DNA from: Luminiphilus sp.
GTDB lineage: Bacteria > Pseudomonadota > Gammaproteobacteria > Pseudomonadales > Halieaceae
NCBI GenBank assembly: GCA_028117185.1
Contig: JAOHHD010000003.1
Span: 11,284 to 75,283, forward strand
Reading direction: 5' to 3'
DNA length: 64,000 nucleotides
Part shown: piece by piece, positions 19,820 through 28,582 of the stretch
How the letters are laid out: each line of letters opens with the position of its first letter
How positions within the stretch are numbered: position 1 is the first letter of the stretch
Notes under the pieces: model-generated
The model's database searches: none
The model's input: the letters and a program-made list of their open reading frames with translations, nothing else
What the model was told of the DNA's origin: nothing
Made by a program: the position numbers and the translations under genes

Positions 19820-20787
19820 CGCGGTCTGGCAAGCGAGACGAGTCGGGTTGGGGCCTTTGGGCGGCTTGGCGTGCGCAGCACCGTGCGGCCGCTAGTAATA
19901 GTTGGCAAAAATTGGTTGCGCAACCCGCTGTGACGGCGGTCACCTGGTTGGTGATCGCTATTTCATTGGCATTACCTAGCACGCTGTTGCTGACTTTGGA
20001 TAACCTGAGTGCCGTCGCGGGGGGTGTTGATCGACCGTCACAATTATCGGTGTTGTTGACCGGAGATAGTGAGTTGCCAGTGGCTGAACAGCTACAGCGC
20101 ACCCTGAAAAATTGGTCAGAGATTGATGATGTTGTGCTGCTGGATCGAGAGCTAGCTTTGTCTCAGTTCATTCAGCAGGCCGATTTGGCGGGAGTGATGG
20201 GGTCGTTAGCGCGCAACCCGCTGCCCCACACGTTAATTGTGATGCCAGCGCACGGCTTGTCGGCGGCCGTCATGACCGATCTGCGTCAGCGCCTGCAAAC
20301 GCTGCCGGGTGTTGATCGAGTGATCGTGGACACTCGCTGGATCGCGCGCTTAGAAACGGCGCTGCAGGCGGGATGGCGTTGGGTGCTGGGTTTGGGCACG
20401 GTGATGCTGATGGGAGGAGTGTTGGTGTTGGGTAACACCTTGCGTTTAGCGATCGAGGCCCGCAAAGACGAAATTCTGGTGGTGCATCTTATTGGTGGTT
20501 CACCGGCATTTGCGCGCAGGCCATTTTTATACCTAGGTCTCTGGTACGGCGTGGGCGGTGGTGTGGTGGCTGCGCTATTGCTTATGATGATGGCCTGGTG
20601 GATGACAGGGCCGGTGAACACGTTATTTTTGTTATACGAGAGTCCCCAAAAAATGCGCCTGCCGGGCGCGTTTTACCCGATTAGTTTGACTGCGCTGGGC
20701 GGATTTCTGGGGTTATTGAGCGCTTGGCTGGCCGCAGGGCGTTATTTTCGGCAGTTAGTGGCGCGCACCTCCACGCAAAATCGGTAA
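19816..20787 (+). CDS. ftsX: Cell division protein FtsX
   Basis: A 323-residue four-helix membrane partner of FtsE. There is a cytoplasmic basic N-terminus, a first membrane segment (VTAVTWLVIAISLALPS), a periplasmic domain of about 110 residues, then three C-terminal hydrophobic segments with the AIEARKDEILVVHLIGGS signature before the last pair. It starts at a GTG overlapping the ftsE stop. A CIRCE-like element begins 11 bases after its stop, ahead of rpoH. Confidence 0.95.
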   Translation: MTRSGKRDESGWGLWAAWRAQHRAAASNSWQKLVAQPAVTAVTWLVIAISLALPSTLLLTLDNLSAVAGGVDRPSQLSVLLTGDSELPVAEQLQRTLKNWSEIDDVVLLDRELALSQFIQQADLAGVMGSLARNPLPHTLIVMPAHGLSAAVMTDLRQRLQTLPGVDRVIVDTRWIARLETALQAGWRWVLGLGTVMLMGGVLVLGNTLRLAIEARKDEILVVHLIGGSPAFARRPFLYLGLWYGVGGGVVAALLLMMMAWWMTGPVNTLFLLYESPQKMRLPGAFYPISLTALGGFLGLLSAWLAAGRYFRQLVARTSTQNR

Positions 20788-20797
20788 TATTTTGGGT

Positions 20798-20824
20798 TTA
20801 GCACTCTCGGGGTGAGAGTGCTAA
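20798..20824 (+). promoter_or_regulatory. CIRCE operator (HrcA site) upstream of rpoH
   Basis: TTAGCACTC at 20798-20806 and GAGTGCTAA at 20816-20824, separated by nine bases, reproduce the CIRCE consensus at all 18 arm positions. CIRCE is the operator for the heat-shock repressor HrcA, usually found at groESL or hrcA operons. No T-tract follows, so it does not look like an ftsX terminator. The site starts 59 bases before the rpoH ATG and its right arm overlaps a likely extended -10. Whether HrcA exists in this genome cannot be seen here. Confidence 0.85.
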
Positions 20825-20827
20825 AAT
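20819..20827 (+). promoter_or_regulatory. Probable extended -10 promoter of rpoH
   Basis: TGCTAAAAT at 20819-20827 matches an extended -10 (TGn then TAAAAT), with only weak -35 resemblance upstream. The CIRCE right arm covers its first six bases, so bound HrcA should block polymerase. Predicted transcription would start near 20834, leaving a short leader with AGGAGG at 20844-20849, seven bases before the ATG. Confidence 0.55.
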
Positions 20828-20856
20828 ACGGGCTTGAGCCTATAGGAGGCTAGGAA

Positions 20857-21732
20857 ATGACTGAGATAAAGCAAGCATTAGCCGTGCCCAATAGCGCCGT
20901 ACTCAATATGGCGCCAGGTGCCAATTTGTCAGCATACGTGCAGGCCGTCAGCGGCATTGCACTGCTGTCCCCGGAGCGCGAGAAGGAATTGGCTGAGCGT
21001 CTTTTTTATGATGAGTGCGTTGACTCTGCACGAGAGTTAGTACTTGCTCACTTGCGCTTTGTGGTGCATATCGCGCGTAGCTATTCTGGATATGGTCTTG
21101 CAGAAGCGGATCTTATTCAGGAGGGTAACGTTGGCCTTATGAAAGCGGTAAAGCGTTTTGATCCAACCAAGGGCGTGCGGCTTGTGTCCTTTGCGGTGCA
21201 TTGGATTAAGGCGGAAATGCATGAATATATTTTGCGTAACTGGCGTATCGTCAAAGTGGCAACGACCAAGGCCCAGCGTAAGTTATTTTTTAATCTGCGC
21301 AGCCAGAAAAAAACCCTAGATTGGCTCTCCGCTGATGAAACGCGTGCGATTGCGGCTGATTTAGGGGTCGATGTGACTGAAGTGACGCGCATGGAAGGGC
21401 GCCTAACCAGTCGTGATGTGGCATTTGATGCCCCGACGGACAGCGATGACGAAGATACGTGGCAGGCTCCGCAACATTTTCTGAAAGACGAGCAAGCAGA
21501 CCCTGGTCAGCTCGTCGAGGCTGCAGAGTTTGCTGAAGACGGCGCGGCGCGGCTTCATGTAGCGCTGACGGATCTTGATGGCCGCAGTCGAGACATCCTA
21601 GAGCGACGCTGGTTGGTCGACGATAAGGCGACACTGCATGAGCTGGCTGCTGAATATGATGTGTCGGCGGAGCGGATTCGGCAGCTTGAAGCTAATGCAT
21701 TGAAAAAACTGCGCACCGCACTGGTTGCGTAA
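20857..21732 (+). CDS. rpoH: Heat-shock sigma factor RpoH (sigma-32)
   Basis: A 291-residue group 3 sigma factor directing polymerase to heat-shock promoters. Region 2 (YSGYGLAEADLIQEGNVGLM, FAVHWIKAEM) and the sigma-32-specific RpoH box QRKLFFNLR are unmistakable, with region 4 helix-turn-helix (LHELAAEYDVSAERIRQLE) at the C-terminus. It follows ftsX in the usual order but has its own strong ribosome site and an upstream CIRCE element, which suggests repressor control in addition to normal RpoH regulation. Confidence 0.97.
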   Translation: MTEIKQALAVPNSAVLNMAPGANLSAYVQAVSGIALLSPEREKELAERLFYDECVDSARELVLAHLRFVVHIARSYSGYGLAEADLIQEGNVGLMKAVKRFDPTKGVRLVSFAVHWIKAEMHEYILRNWRIVKVATTKAQRKLFFNLRSQKKTLDWLSADETRAIAADLGVDVTEVTRMEGRLTSRDVAFDAPTDSDDEDTWQAPQHFLKDEQADPGQLVEAAEFAEDGAARLHVALTDLDGRSRDILERRWLVDDKATLHELAAEYDVSAERIRQLEANALKKLRTALVA

Positions 21733-21750
21733 GCACTCAGCTCGCTTCAC

Positions 21751-22443
21751 GTGGTACCCCCGGAGCGTTTAGTCGCGAACAGGATTCGCAGCTTTGTGAT
21801 GCGCGCTGGGCGCATGACGCCAAGTCAGCAGCGCGGCTGGGAAAGCGGTTTTCCGTCACTGGGTCTTGCGGTGGAGGCGGGAGCGTTGGATTGGGATGCG
21901 ACCTTTGGTTTTGCCGGTAGACGGGTTGTCGAGGTGGGCTTTGGTATGGGGGACAGTCTCCTGCAAATGGCCGAGGCCGATGCCACTACGCAGTTTATTG
22001 GTATTGAGGTCCACCGCCCTGGGGTCGGTCGCCTTTTGGCCCAGGCGCTCACGGCGAAAGTCGATAATCTTCGTGTATATGCGGAAGATGCGGTTGACGT
22101 GCTAACGCACTGTTTAGCCCCGGAGTCGGTTGACGCATTCCATGTGTTTTTTCCTGATCCCTGGCACAAAAAAAAGCATCACAAGCGCCGGTTAATTCAA
22201 GCTGAATTAGTGAGGCAGTTATCACGGCGACTTAGACCAGGCGGTTGTGTGCATCTTGCAACGGACTGGGAGCCCTACGTTGAACATATGTTCGACGTGC
22301 TAGAGGCGGAGCCTACTTTGCGCAACACTCACGGTACTCGCATGGCGGTCGCTAGACCTGACTATCGCCCATTAACGAAATTTGAGGCTCGCGGGGAGCG
22401 ACTGGGGCATGGCGTATGGGACCTGATTTATCACCGCCAATGA
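21751..22443 (+). CDS. trmB: tRNA (guanine46-N7)-methyltransferase
   Basis: A 230-residue SAM-dependent enzyme methylating G46 in the tRNA variable loop. It shows EVGFGMGDSLLQMA (SAM binding), IGIEVHRPGVG, and the FPDPWHKKKHHKRRL signature that is diagnostic for TrmB. It starts at a GTG 18 bases after rpoH, a non-standard neighbour since trmB usually sits beside hemW/rdgB, which here are just downstream on the opposite strand. Confidence 0.96.
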   Translation: MVPPERLVANRIRSFVMRAGRMTPSQQRGWESGFPSLGLAVEAGALDWDATFGFAGRRVVEVGFGMGDSLLQMAEADATTQFIGIEVHRPGVGRLLAQALTAKVDNLRVYAEDAVDVLTHCLAPESVDAFHVFFPDPWHKKKHHKRRLIQAELVRQLSRRLRPGGCVHLATDWEPYVEHMFDVLEAEPTLRNTHGTRMAVARPDYRPLTKFEARGERLGHGVWDLIYHRQ

Positions 22444-22473
22444 CGGCATCGCCATCACTGCACTGCAACGACT

Positions 22474-23628
22474 TTACAGAAAGGACGCCACCACGCTGTC
22501 CAGAAATTGATAGCCTAACGGCGTCGCTTTGAGAGACCCGCTCTCCAGATGCGCTATCCAACCTCGAGACTGAGCCTCTTCTGCTGCTCGCTCGAGCTCC
22601 TGTAAGGGCAGGCCGGTGCGTTGGGTGAACTGATCGACGGGTGATCCCGATTTTAGCCGCAATGCATTCATCGCGTACTCTACTATCCGTTCTTGCTGGT
22701 TGAGGGTTTTACCCCGCGGTGGGGGCATGGATCCGTTCGTGATCAGCGCCAAATAATCCGCAGGGCCGCGAGTCCGTTGCGTTCGCAGAATCCGCCCATC
22801 TTGCTGTGATATTTTGCCGTGGGCGCCGGCACCGAGTCCGACATAATCACCAAACCCCCAATAATTAAGGTTGTGCCGACTCTCGTAGCCGGGACGGCAA
22901 AAAGCGGACACTTCATATTGGCAATAGCCGGCATTGCTCAATAATTGCTCCCCGGTTGACTGAATCGCTTCCAGCGTTGTTTCGTCAGGGAGCACAGGCT
23001 GCGCCGTCCAGAATCGTGTATTACGCTCGATGGTCAATTGATACCACGAAATATGGCCGGCACTCAGCGCCAGCGCTTCCGAAAGATCAGCCGCCGCGTC
23101 GTCGGCTGTTTGCTCTGGTAAGCCGTGCATGAGATCAATATTCCAGTTGCGGAAACCGGTTGTACTCGCTAGTTCAAGCGCTTGGCGGGCGTCATCACCC
23201 GAATGAATACGGCCGAGCCGGCCTAACGCCTCATCATTAAAACTCTGCACACCGATACTGAGCCGGGTGACACCTGCGTCAAGATAAGATTGGTATCGGC
23301 CCCGTTCGGCACTACCTGGATTGCTCTCTAAGGTGACTTCAGCGCCTTGGGCAAAAGGGATGCGTTTTGCTAGCCCCGAGAGAAGACATTGGATCCACTC
23401 GCCAGAGAACAAACTCGGTGTCCCGCCACCAATAAAAATGGATTCGACGACGCGGCCTTCAACCCCTGGTAGCTGACTTTCAAAGTCTTGCAGTAATGCC
23501 GTCACATAAGGCGCCTGCAGGTCAGGCGAAAATCCTTCATGGCTATTAAAGTCGCAGTAGGGGCACTTTTGCGTGCACCATGGCAGGTGCACGTAGAGAG
23601 ACAGTGGAATCGCGCTCGGTATGATCAA
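22474..23628 (-). CDS. hemW: HemW-like radical SAM heme chaperone
   Basis: A 384-residue radical SAM protein related to coproporphyrinogen III dehydrogenase; family members are now viewed as heme-insertion chaperones. The iron-sulfur motif is C18-x3-C22-x2-C25 in LPWCTQKCPYCDF, followed by FIGGGTPS and the GLPEQT segment. The HemW-specific C-terminal domain is present. Its start overlaps the end of rdgB by four bases. Older annotations would call it HemN-like. Confidence 0.93.
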   Translation of the reverse strand: MIIPSAIPLSLYVHLPWCTQKCPYCDFNSHEGFSPDLQAPYVTALLQDFESQLPGVEGRVVESIFIGGGTPSLFSGEWIQCLLSGLAKRIPFAQGAEVTLESNPGSAERGRYQSYLDAGVTRLSIGVQSFNDEALGRLGRIHSGDDARQALELASTTGFRNWNIDLMHGLPEQTADDAAADLSEALALSAGHISWYQLTIERNTRFWTAQPVLPDETTLEAIQSTGEQLLSNAGYCQYEVSAFCRPGYESRHNLNYWGFGDYVGLGAGAHGKISQQDGRILRTQRTRGPADYLALITNGSMPPPRGKTLNQQERIVEYAMNALRLKSGSPVDQFTQRTGLPLQELERAAEEAQSRGWIAHLESGSLKATPLGYQFLDSVVASFL

Positions 23629-24221
23629 TCGTCTGCTAGCGCTAGTAAGGTACTGATGGCTTTGGCACGATGACTTACGCGATTTTTTTCCTCCGATGAG
23701 AGCTCAGCTGCGTGCAGGGTGCCCCCCTCTGGAATAAAGATAGGGTCGTAGCCAAAGCCGCCTTCGCCTCGCGGTGCGTTGGCGATGCGTCCATGCCAGC
23801 GGCCTTCCGCTATGAGCGGAGTAGGGTCTTGCGCCTCTCGTAAGAGCACTACCACTGCGATATAAAATGCCTGTCGACTCGCGCCCTGTAACGACGCCAT
23901 ATTCTTGAGCAGTAACGTGTTGTTGTCCTCATAACCTGAGCCTGAATAGCGCGCAGATCGAAGACCGGGCGCGCCGCCTAATGCTGCTACCACCAGCCCC
24001 GAGTCGTCGGCTAATGCCGCGTGGCCTGTCTGTAGGCAGGCATGTCTTGCCTTAATGAGTGCATTTTCGACAAAAGTGCTGCCGGTTTCTTCTGCTTCAG
24101 TGACGGCAAAATCGGCCTGTGGTTGCACCCGCCAATGGGACCCTAGCACCTGCTGGAATTCCTTAATTTTGCCGGTGTTGTGGCTAGCAATAATGAGTAG
24201 AGGAGACCTGTTAGCGACCAC
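23625..24221 (-). CDS. rdgB: RdgB/HAM1 non-canonical purine NTP pyrophosphatase
   Basis: A 198-residue housecleaning enzyme that hydrolyses ITP, dITP and XTP so that deaminated purines do not enter nucleic acids. Signature segments are ASHNTGKIKEF, ALADDSGLVV, GAPGLRSARYSG and GGFGYDPIF. It begins at a GTG at 24221 with AGGAG six bases upstream. It lies between the DUF4426 gene and hemW, the gammaproteobacterial metW-DUF4426-rdgB-hemW order. Confidence 0.96.
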   Translation of the reverse strand: MVANRSPLLIIASHNTGKIKEFQQVLGSHWRVQPQADFAVTEAEETGSTFVENALIKARHACLQTGHAALADDSGLVVAALGGAPGLRSARYSGSGYEDNNTLLLKNMASLQGASRQAFYIAVVVLLREAQDPTPLIAEGRWHGRIANAPRGEGGFGYDPIFIPEGGTLHAAELSSEEKNRVSHRAKAISTLLALADD

Positions 24222-24224
24222 ACA

Positions 24225-24704
24225 TCACTCCTGACGCCACAGTTGCACTTTCATAGTGTGCTCATAAACGGTGTCGGCGCCCTCGGGCTGAAACTCAAAT
24301 TCAAAGAATCGATATTCGCGGTCTAAAAACTCGAACGGCACAATGTAATAGGTTGCACGACCCTCCCGAATTTCTTTGGCGCGTAGCGCCCCGCCAGTGA
24401 TCAAATCCCAGGTCTTACCCTCAATCGTCATCGGTCGGCCCGCAATCTCACCCGATGTGGTGTCGCGGACAGATAGCGTCAAAATGGCCTTGTCTGCACC
24501 CCGGGTAATCCCATATTCGGCTGCGATATCGGGGGTAAGGAAGGTCGTATAGACAATACTGTGATGTAATTCAAAAGGGCCGTATTGTGTGGACTGTTGA
24601 GCGTCACTTGTAAGTGGGAAGACACCCAGGACACAGGCAAGGATTAGTGCGCTGAGCGGCGTATTCGGTAAACGGCACTGCTGGCAAACAGGTTGGGCCA
24701 CCAT
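24225..24704 (-). CDS. DUF4426 periplasmic protein
   Basis: About 159 residues of a family found beside metW and rdgB but of unknown function. A signal peptide is visible ([20 protein letters not shown], cleavage after the Ala-rich end), so the mature protein should be periplasmic. The beta-rich mature region contains YGPFELHHSIVYTTFL near its start and ends EHTMKVQLWRQE. The start is uncertain: ATGs at 24704 and 24716 both lie inside the metW 3' end, and the reading frame overlaps metW by about 60 bases. Confidence 0.8.
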   Translation of the reverse strand: MVAQPVCQQCRLPNTPLSALILACVLGVFPLTSDAQQSTQYGPFELHHSIVYTTFLTPDIAAEYGITRGADKAILTLSVRDTTSGEIAGRPMTIEGKTWDLITGGALRAKEIREGRATYYIVPFEFLDREYRFFEFEFQPEGADTVYEHTMKVQLWRQE

Positions 24705-25243
24705 TTTCCAAGCCATTTTTGTGCGGCGCCAGCAATCGTTGCCCGCTCTATAATATCGATGCGCAAATCTGAACACAGTGCTTCAAAATCCTTGACCGTA
24801 CAAAAATGAATGTTAGGGGTGTCATACCAGCTCCGCGGCATTGCCTTAGAGACCGGCATGCGACCGGTCAACCCGAGGTGGGTGCGACAGCGCCAGTGCC
24901 CAAAATTCGGAAAAGAGACGATCGCTTCTTCACCAATATGTACCATACGCTCCAAGGCGAGGTGCGGATGCGTCAGCTCTTGTAATGCGTGGGTGAGTAT
25001 CACTACGTCAAAACGGTGGCGAGTAAAGCAGTTTAGGCCTTCGTTGATGTCTTCCTGAATGACGTCGAGCCCTTTGCTTACCGCAGAAACGAGGTTGTCA
25101 GGATCAATATCGACCCCCACCCCCACAGCGCTACGTTCTTCGCAAAGGCGCTTTAAAAACGCCCCATCACCGCATCCTAAATCGAGCACTTTGCTGCCCA
25201 GTGGGACCCAACTTAGCACCGTGTTCAGATCATGACGATTCAT
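24644..25243 (-). CDS. metW: Methionine biosynthesis protein MetW
   Basis: A 199-residue SAM-methyltransferase-fold protein that supports homoserine acyltransferase Met[16 protein letters not shown] is the SAM-binding loop, with [13 protein letters not shown] and the W-rich [18 protein letters not shown] segment typical of MetW. The ATG at 25243 forms an ATGA overlap with the metX stop, favouring it over a longer frame from 25267. Tight coupling implies fixed stoichiometry with MetX. Confidence 0.95.
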   Translation of the reverse strand: MNRHDLNTVLSWVPLGSKVLDLGCGDGAFLKRLCEERSAVGVGVDIDPDNLVSAVSKGLDVIQEDINEGLNCFTRHRFDVVILTHALQELTHPHLALERMVHIGEEAIVSFPNFGHWRCRTHLGLTGRMPVSKAMPRSWYDTPNIHFCTVKDFEALCSDLRIDIIERATIAGAAQKWLGKWWPNLFASSAVYRIRRSAH

Positions 25244-26385
25244 GTTGGACCGACCCGCCGCATCCACTGTGTTAACAGCGCCTCGTAGGCCTGGTTGGGC
25301 AGTAGGAAGCCATCGTGGCCGTTGTCTGTTTCGATGTTGGCGTAGGTCACGGGTTTCCCGGCAGCCATTAAGGCATCGCGGATTTCAATGGAGCGGTGCG
25401 GGGGGAAGCGCCAGTCGGAACTAAAAGACAACACCAGAAAGTCGGCGCGTGCTTTGTCGAGAGCCGCCTTGAGGTCACCCTGATCGCTAACCGCTAAGTC
25501 AAAGAGATCCAGTGCTCGTGTCATTAGCACATAGGTATTGGCATCAAACTGAGCAGAAAATCGCGTTCCTTGATGTCGGAGATAGCTCTCTACTTGGAAC
25601 ACCCACTCGCTCTCCGCTTCAGGCGTAAAACTACCTTCCCTGAGCTCTCGCCCAAAGCGGTCGCTCATACCATCGGCAGACATGTAAGTGAGATGGCCCA
25701 CCATCCGGGCAAGTGCCACGCCTCGCGTTGGCACTATAGCGCGGCTCAGGTAGTCCCCTTCGCACCAATCAGGGTCGGATAAGATGGCGTGTCGGGCAAT
25801 TTCATTAAAGGCAATATTCTGAGCGGTGAGCTTGGGTGCTGCAGCAAGCGCCACACAATGTTCGACCCATTCCGGATAATCGATGGCCCACTGCAGCGCT
25901 TGCATGCCACCTAGGCTGCCACCGATTACGGCTGCCCAGCGCGATATTCCCAAATATTCTGCGAGCAGTTTTTGGCTGCGCACCCAATCTTGTACCTGCG
26001 GCTGGGGGAATTTGGCGCCCCATGGTTTGCCTGTTGCGGGGTTTAGGGTATTGGGCCCTGTAGACCCGTCACACCCGCCTAAATTATTTGAGCACACGAC
26101 GAATAAGCGTCGTGTGTCGATAGGTTTTCCGGGACCAATGGCAAGGTCCCACCATCCAGGACGTTGATCGTCGTCAGCATAAAAGCCCGCCGCGTGATGC
26201 GTGCCAGACAGCGCATGACAAATGAGCACAGCATTATCACCCGCTGCATTGAGCTCGCCATAGGTTTCATAAACCAGCTCATGCTCAGCTAGGACCGACC
26301 CGTTTAGCAACTGAAAAGCGGCTTCGAAACGAGCACGGCAGGGGCTGACCAGCCCGACACTGTTGTGCGCGTCGCTATTTGGCAT
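25240..26385 (-). CDS. metX: Homoserine O-acyltransferase MetX
   Basis: A 381-residue alpha/beta hydrolase-fold enzyme that activates homoserine for methionine synthesis. [13 protein letters not shown] holds the nucleophilic Ser, [12 protein letters not shown] the Asp, and NGHDGFL the His. MetX proteins paired with MetW may use succinyl-CoA rather than acetyl-CoA; I cannot tell which from sequence alone. Methionine made here feeds metK and ahcY at 33831-36426. Confidence 0.94.
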   Translation of the reverse strand: MPNSDAHNSVGLVSPCRARFEAAFQLLNGSVLAEHELVYETYGELNAAGDNAVLICHALSGTHHAAGFYADDDQRPGWWDLAIGPGKPIDTRRLFVVCSNNLGGCDGSTGPNTLNPATGKPWGAKFPQPQVQDWVRSQKLLAEYLGISRWAAVIGGSLGGMQALQWAIDYPEWVEHCVALAAAPKLTAQNIAFNEIARHAILSDPDWCEGDYLSRAIVPTRGVALARMVGHLTYMSADGMSDRFGRELREGSFTPEAESEWVFQVESYLRHQGTRFSAQFDANTYVLMTRALDLFDLAVSDQGDLKAALDKARADFLVLSFSSDWRFPPHRSIEIRDALMAAGKPVTYANIETDNGHDGFLLPNQAYEALLTQWMRRVGPT

Positions 26386-26388
26386 GGT

Positions 26389-26982
26389 TCACAGCCCAAC
26401 GACCAAGTTAGGGGGAAGTGACAGCGCGACTGCCGCGTGTCGCAATCCGATTTGCACAATATTGATCGTGACAAAGAGCAAAATCGGTGAAAAGTCGATG
26501 CCGCCCATGTTGGGTAGCAATGCGCGAAAGGGAGCCATAATGGGTTCAGAAATTTGCCCAATCAGCTCGATGGCAGGATGCCGGCTACCGGCGGCTACCC
26601 AACTGACGATGATCATGGCGATGAGTACAAAAAAGGTCAGGTTAGTGAGTAATCCGCACACACCAATAATGCCCCAGCCCACTAATGTGAGCGGGTTAGG
26701 CAAGCTCCATTGCTCCCCTAGCACCCCGGCGATGCCCAGTAAAATTAAGATCTGGATCAGGACTGCCATCACTAAAACAGCCCAATCAATGCGTCCTCTT
26801 GCTGGAAGCATGCCACGTAGCGGCGCGAGTAATGGATTGGTGATTTTGACGATGAGTTGAGAAATGGGATTATAAAAATTGGCCCGCGATGCATGCAGCA
26901 TGCCGCGCAATACGATCAGGGTCAGTAACAAAGCCCCGAGATTCTGAATCAGATAAAGCGCCATTTCGGCTCCCGCAGTCAT
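26389..26982 (-). CDS. YggT family membrane protein
   Basis: About 197 residues made of two similar halves, each with hydrophobic helices followed by an NP(L/I)-type loop (NFYNPISQLIVKITNPLLAPLR, then ISEPIMAPFRALLPN). This duplicated YGGT pattern is typical; the function is unclear, with suggested roles in osmotic or envelope homeostasis. Translation likely starts at the ATG at 26982, one base after the proC stop, because homologues have about six residues before the LYLIQNLG segment. Confidence 0.9.
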   Translation of the reverse strand: MTAGAEMALYLIQNLGALLLTLIVLRGMLHASRANFYNPISQLIVKITNPLLAPLRGMLPARGRIDWAVLVMAVLIQILILLGIAGVLGEQWSLPNPLTLVGWGIIGVCGLLTNLTFFVLIAMIIVSWVAAGSRHPAIELIGQISEPIMAPFRALLPNMGGIDFSPILLFVTINIVQIGLRHAAVALSLPPNLVVGL

Positions 26983-26983
26983 A

Positions 26984-27799
26984 TCAACCAAACTCCTCGC
27001 CCAGTGTTCTTGCTCGTTCAGCACAGGCTTGAACGGCATGAGTGATTATCTCGTCGAATTGGCGGGACTGTAAGGCTAATAGTGCCTGTTCTGTCGTGCC
27101 TCCGGGGCTGGTGACATTTTCCCGCAGCGTTGAAATCGGCAGCTCTGAGCGTCCAGCGAGCTCAGCCGCACCGATAGCGGTTTGCAGGGTTAAGGCCACC
27201 GCAGTCTGCTGATCTAGCCCCAGATCAATACCGGCAGCAATGATGGCCTCGATAAGCGCAAAGAAATAGGCGGGTCCACTTCCCGACACGGCGGTGACGG
27301 CATCGAGTAATGCCTCTGAGGGCACCCACATCGTCATACCGACTGCGTTAGTCACTTGCTCTGCTAGGGCGCGATGTGCATCGCTGGCTTGCTCTGTTGC
27401 GTAGAGTCCACTGGCCCCCTTACCGATCATGGCAGGCGTATTGGGCATGCAGCGAATGACGGGTACGTTGGGATCGACGGCGGCCTGCAAAGAGGCAATC
27501 GGAATGCCCGCTGCAATCGACAAAATGGCGGTATTTGGCCCAATCTGGTCTCGTACCGCCGCTAAGGCCTCAGGTGCGACCTGTGGCTTGACTGCCACCA
27601 CCACCAGATCGGCATCGATAAAAATGTGCTCGGGCGAGGTATCGAGCTGCGACAACCCGAGTGATCGGAGCCGTGATAATGCGGCCTCGCTAGGGTCGCT
27701 AGCGCGCAGTTGTGACGGCGCGAAGCCATTAGCCAGTAAGCCATTGATCATGGCGGTGGCCATATTGCCCGCGCCGAGGAATGCGATTTGAGGCGACAT
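26984..27799 (-). CDS. proC: Pyrroline-5-carboxylate reductase
   Basis: A 271-residue NAD(P)H enzyme making proline from pyrroline-5-carboxylate. The dinucleotide loop FLGAGNMATAMI is at residues 6-17, with PNVPVIRCMPNTPAMIGKG and the C-terminal ENVTSPGGTTEQAL signature. It sits between yggS and yggT, the common yggS-proC-yggT arrangement. Confidence 0.97.
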   Translation of the reverse strand: MSPQIAFLGAGNMATAMINGLLANGFAPSQLRASDPSEAALSRLRSLGLSQLDTSPEHIFIDADLVVVAVKPQVAPEALAAVRDQIGPNTAILSIAAGIPIASLQAAVDPNVPVIRCMPNTPAMIGKGASGLYATEQASDAHRALAEQVTNAVGMTMWVPSEALLDAVTAVSGSGPAYFFALIEAIIAAGIDLGLDQQTAVALTLQTAIGAAELAGRSELPISTLRENVTSPGGTTEQALLALQSRQFDEIITHAVQACAERARTLGEEFG

Positions 27800-27828
27800 A
27801 AGAAAACGAGTATCCGTGAAGAACGAAT

Positions 27829-28521
27829 TTAATTATACCGTGCGCCAAAAATATCTGTGCCGACTCTGACCAGATCCGATCCTTCGGCAATAGCGGCTTC
27901 TAAATCGTTGGACATTCCCATCGACAGTAGCGCCAATTGAGGGGTGTGGTCGAGAAGACGTTGTTGAATGGTGCGCAAGTGGCGAAAAGGCACTCGTTGG
28001 GCCGCGCGTTCGGCACTGGGAGCCGGTATTGTCATCAGGCCCATCAGTTGCAGATTGGGGAGCGCTGTGACTGCATCGATAAGCGCATTGAGTGCGTCAG
28101 GTTGTATCCCGGACTTACTTGCTTCATCGGATGTTTTGACTTGCAGCAATACTTTTAGTGGGCCTTTTTCAGGGGGGCGTTGATCGCTGAGCCGCTGCGC
28201 TATCTTGAGTCGATCTAGGCTATGCACCCAGTCACTAAACTCGGCAATTAGGCCCGTTTTATTGCTCTGGATCGGCCCAATGAAGTGCCACGTCAAATCT
28301 AAGTCAGACAGCTGAAGCGCTTTATCGGCCATTTCCTGCGCGTAGTTCTCGCCAAAATCAGTCAGGCCCGCTTGGTTCGCCCAGCGGATGAGTTCAGCTG
28401 ATTTCTTTTTACTGACAGCCAGCAGCGAGACTGCCCCGGGCGGCCTATCCGCTGCGTATTCTGCCGCACGAATACGACGGTTGATTTCTGATATATTGTG
28501 ACGCAAGTCTGTCGGTGTCAT
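27829..28521 (-). CDS. YggS family PLP homeostasis protein
   Basis: About 230 residues of a PLP-binding TIM-barrel protein with no settled enzymatic activity; it influences vitamin B6 and amino/keto acid pools. The PLP lysine lies in LLAVSKKK, followed by FGENYAQEM, WHFIGPIQSNK and the C-terminal SMGMSNDLEAAI and GTDIFGAR signatures. I prefer the ATG at 28521 over the ATG at 28551 from homologue length. It diverges from pilT. Confidence 0.93.
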   Translation of the reverse strand: MTPTDLRHNISEINRRIRAAEYAADRPPGAVSLLAVSKKKSAELIRWANQAGLTDFGENYAQEMADKALQLSDLDLTWHFIGPIQSNKTGLIAEFSDWVHSLDRLKIAQRLSDQRPPEKGPLKVLLQVKTSDEASKSGIQPDALNALIDAVTALPNLQLMGLMTIPAPSAERAAQRVPFRHLRTIQQRLLDHTPQLALLSMGMSNDLEAAIAEGSDLVRVGTDIFGARYN

Positions 28522-28582
28522 GCCAGCATCATAAGGAAATTGATGCGCCATGTGTTAGTCCGACGCTAATGGAGACTATGAA

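Noticed and set aside
20798..20824. The inverted repeat at 20798-20824 as an intrinsic terminator for ftsX
   Set aside because: No T-run follows either arm, and the arms match CIRCE exactly with the standard nine-base spacer, so an operator is more likely.
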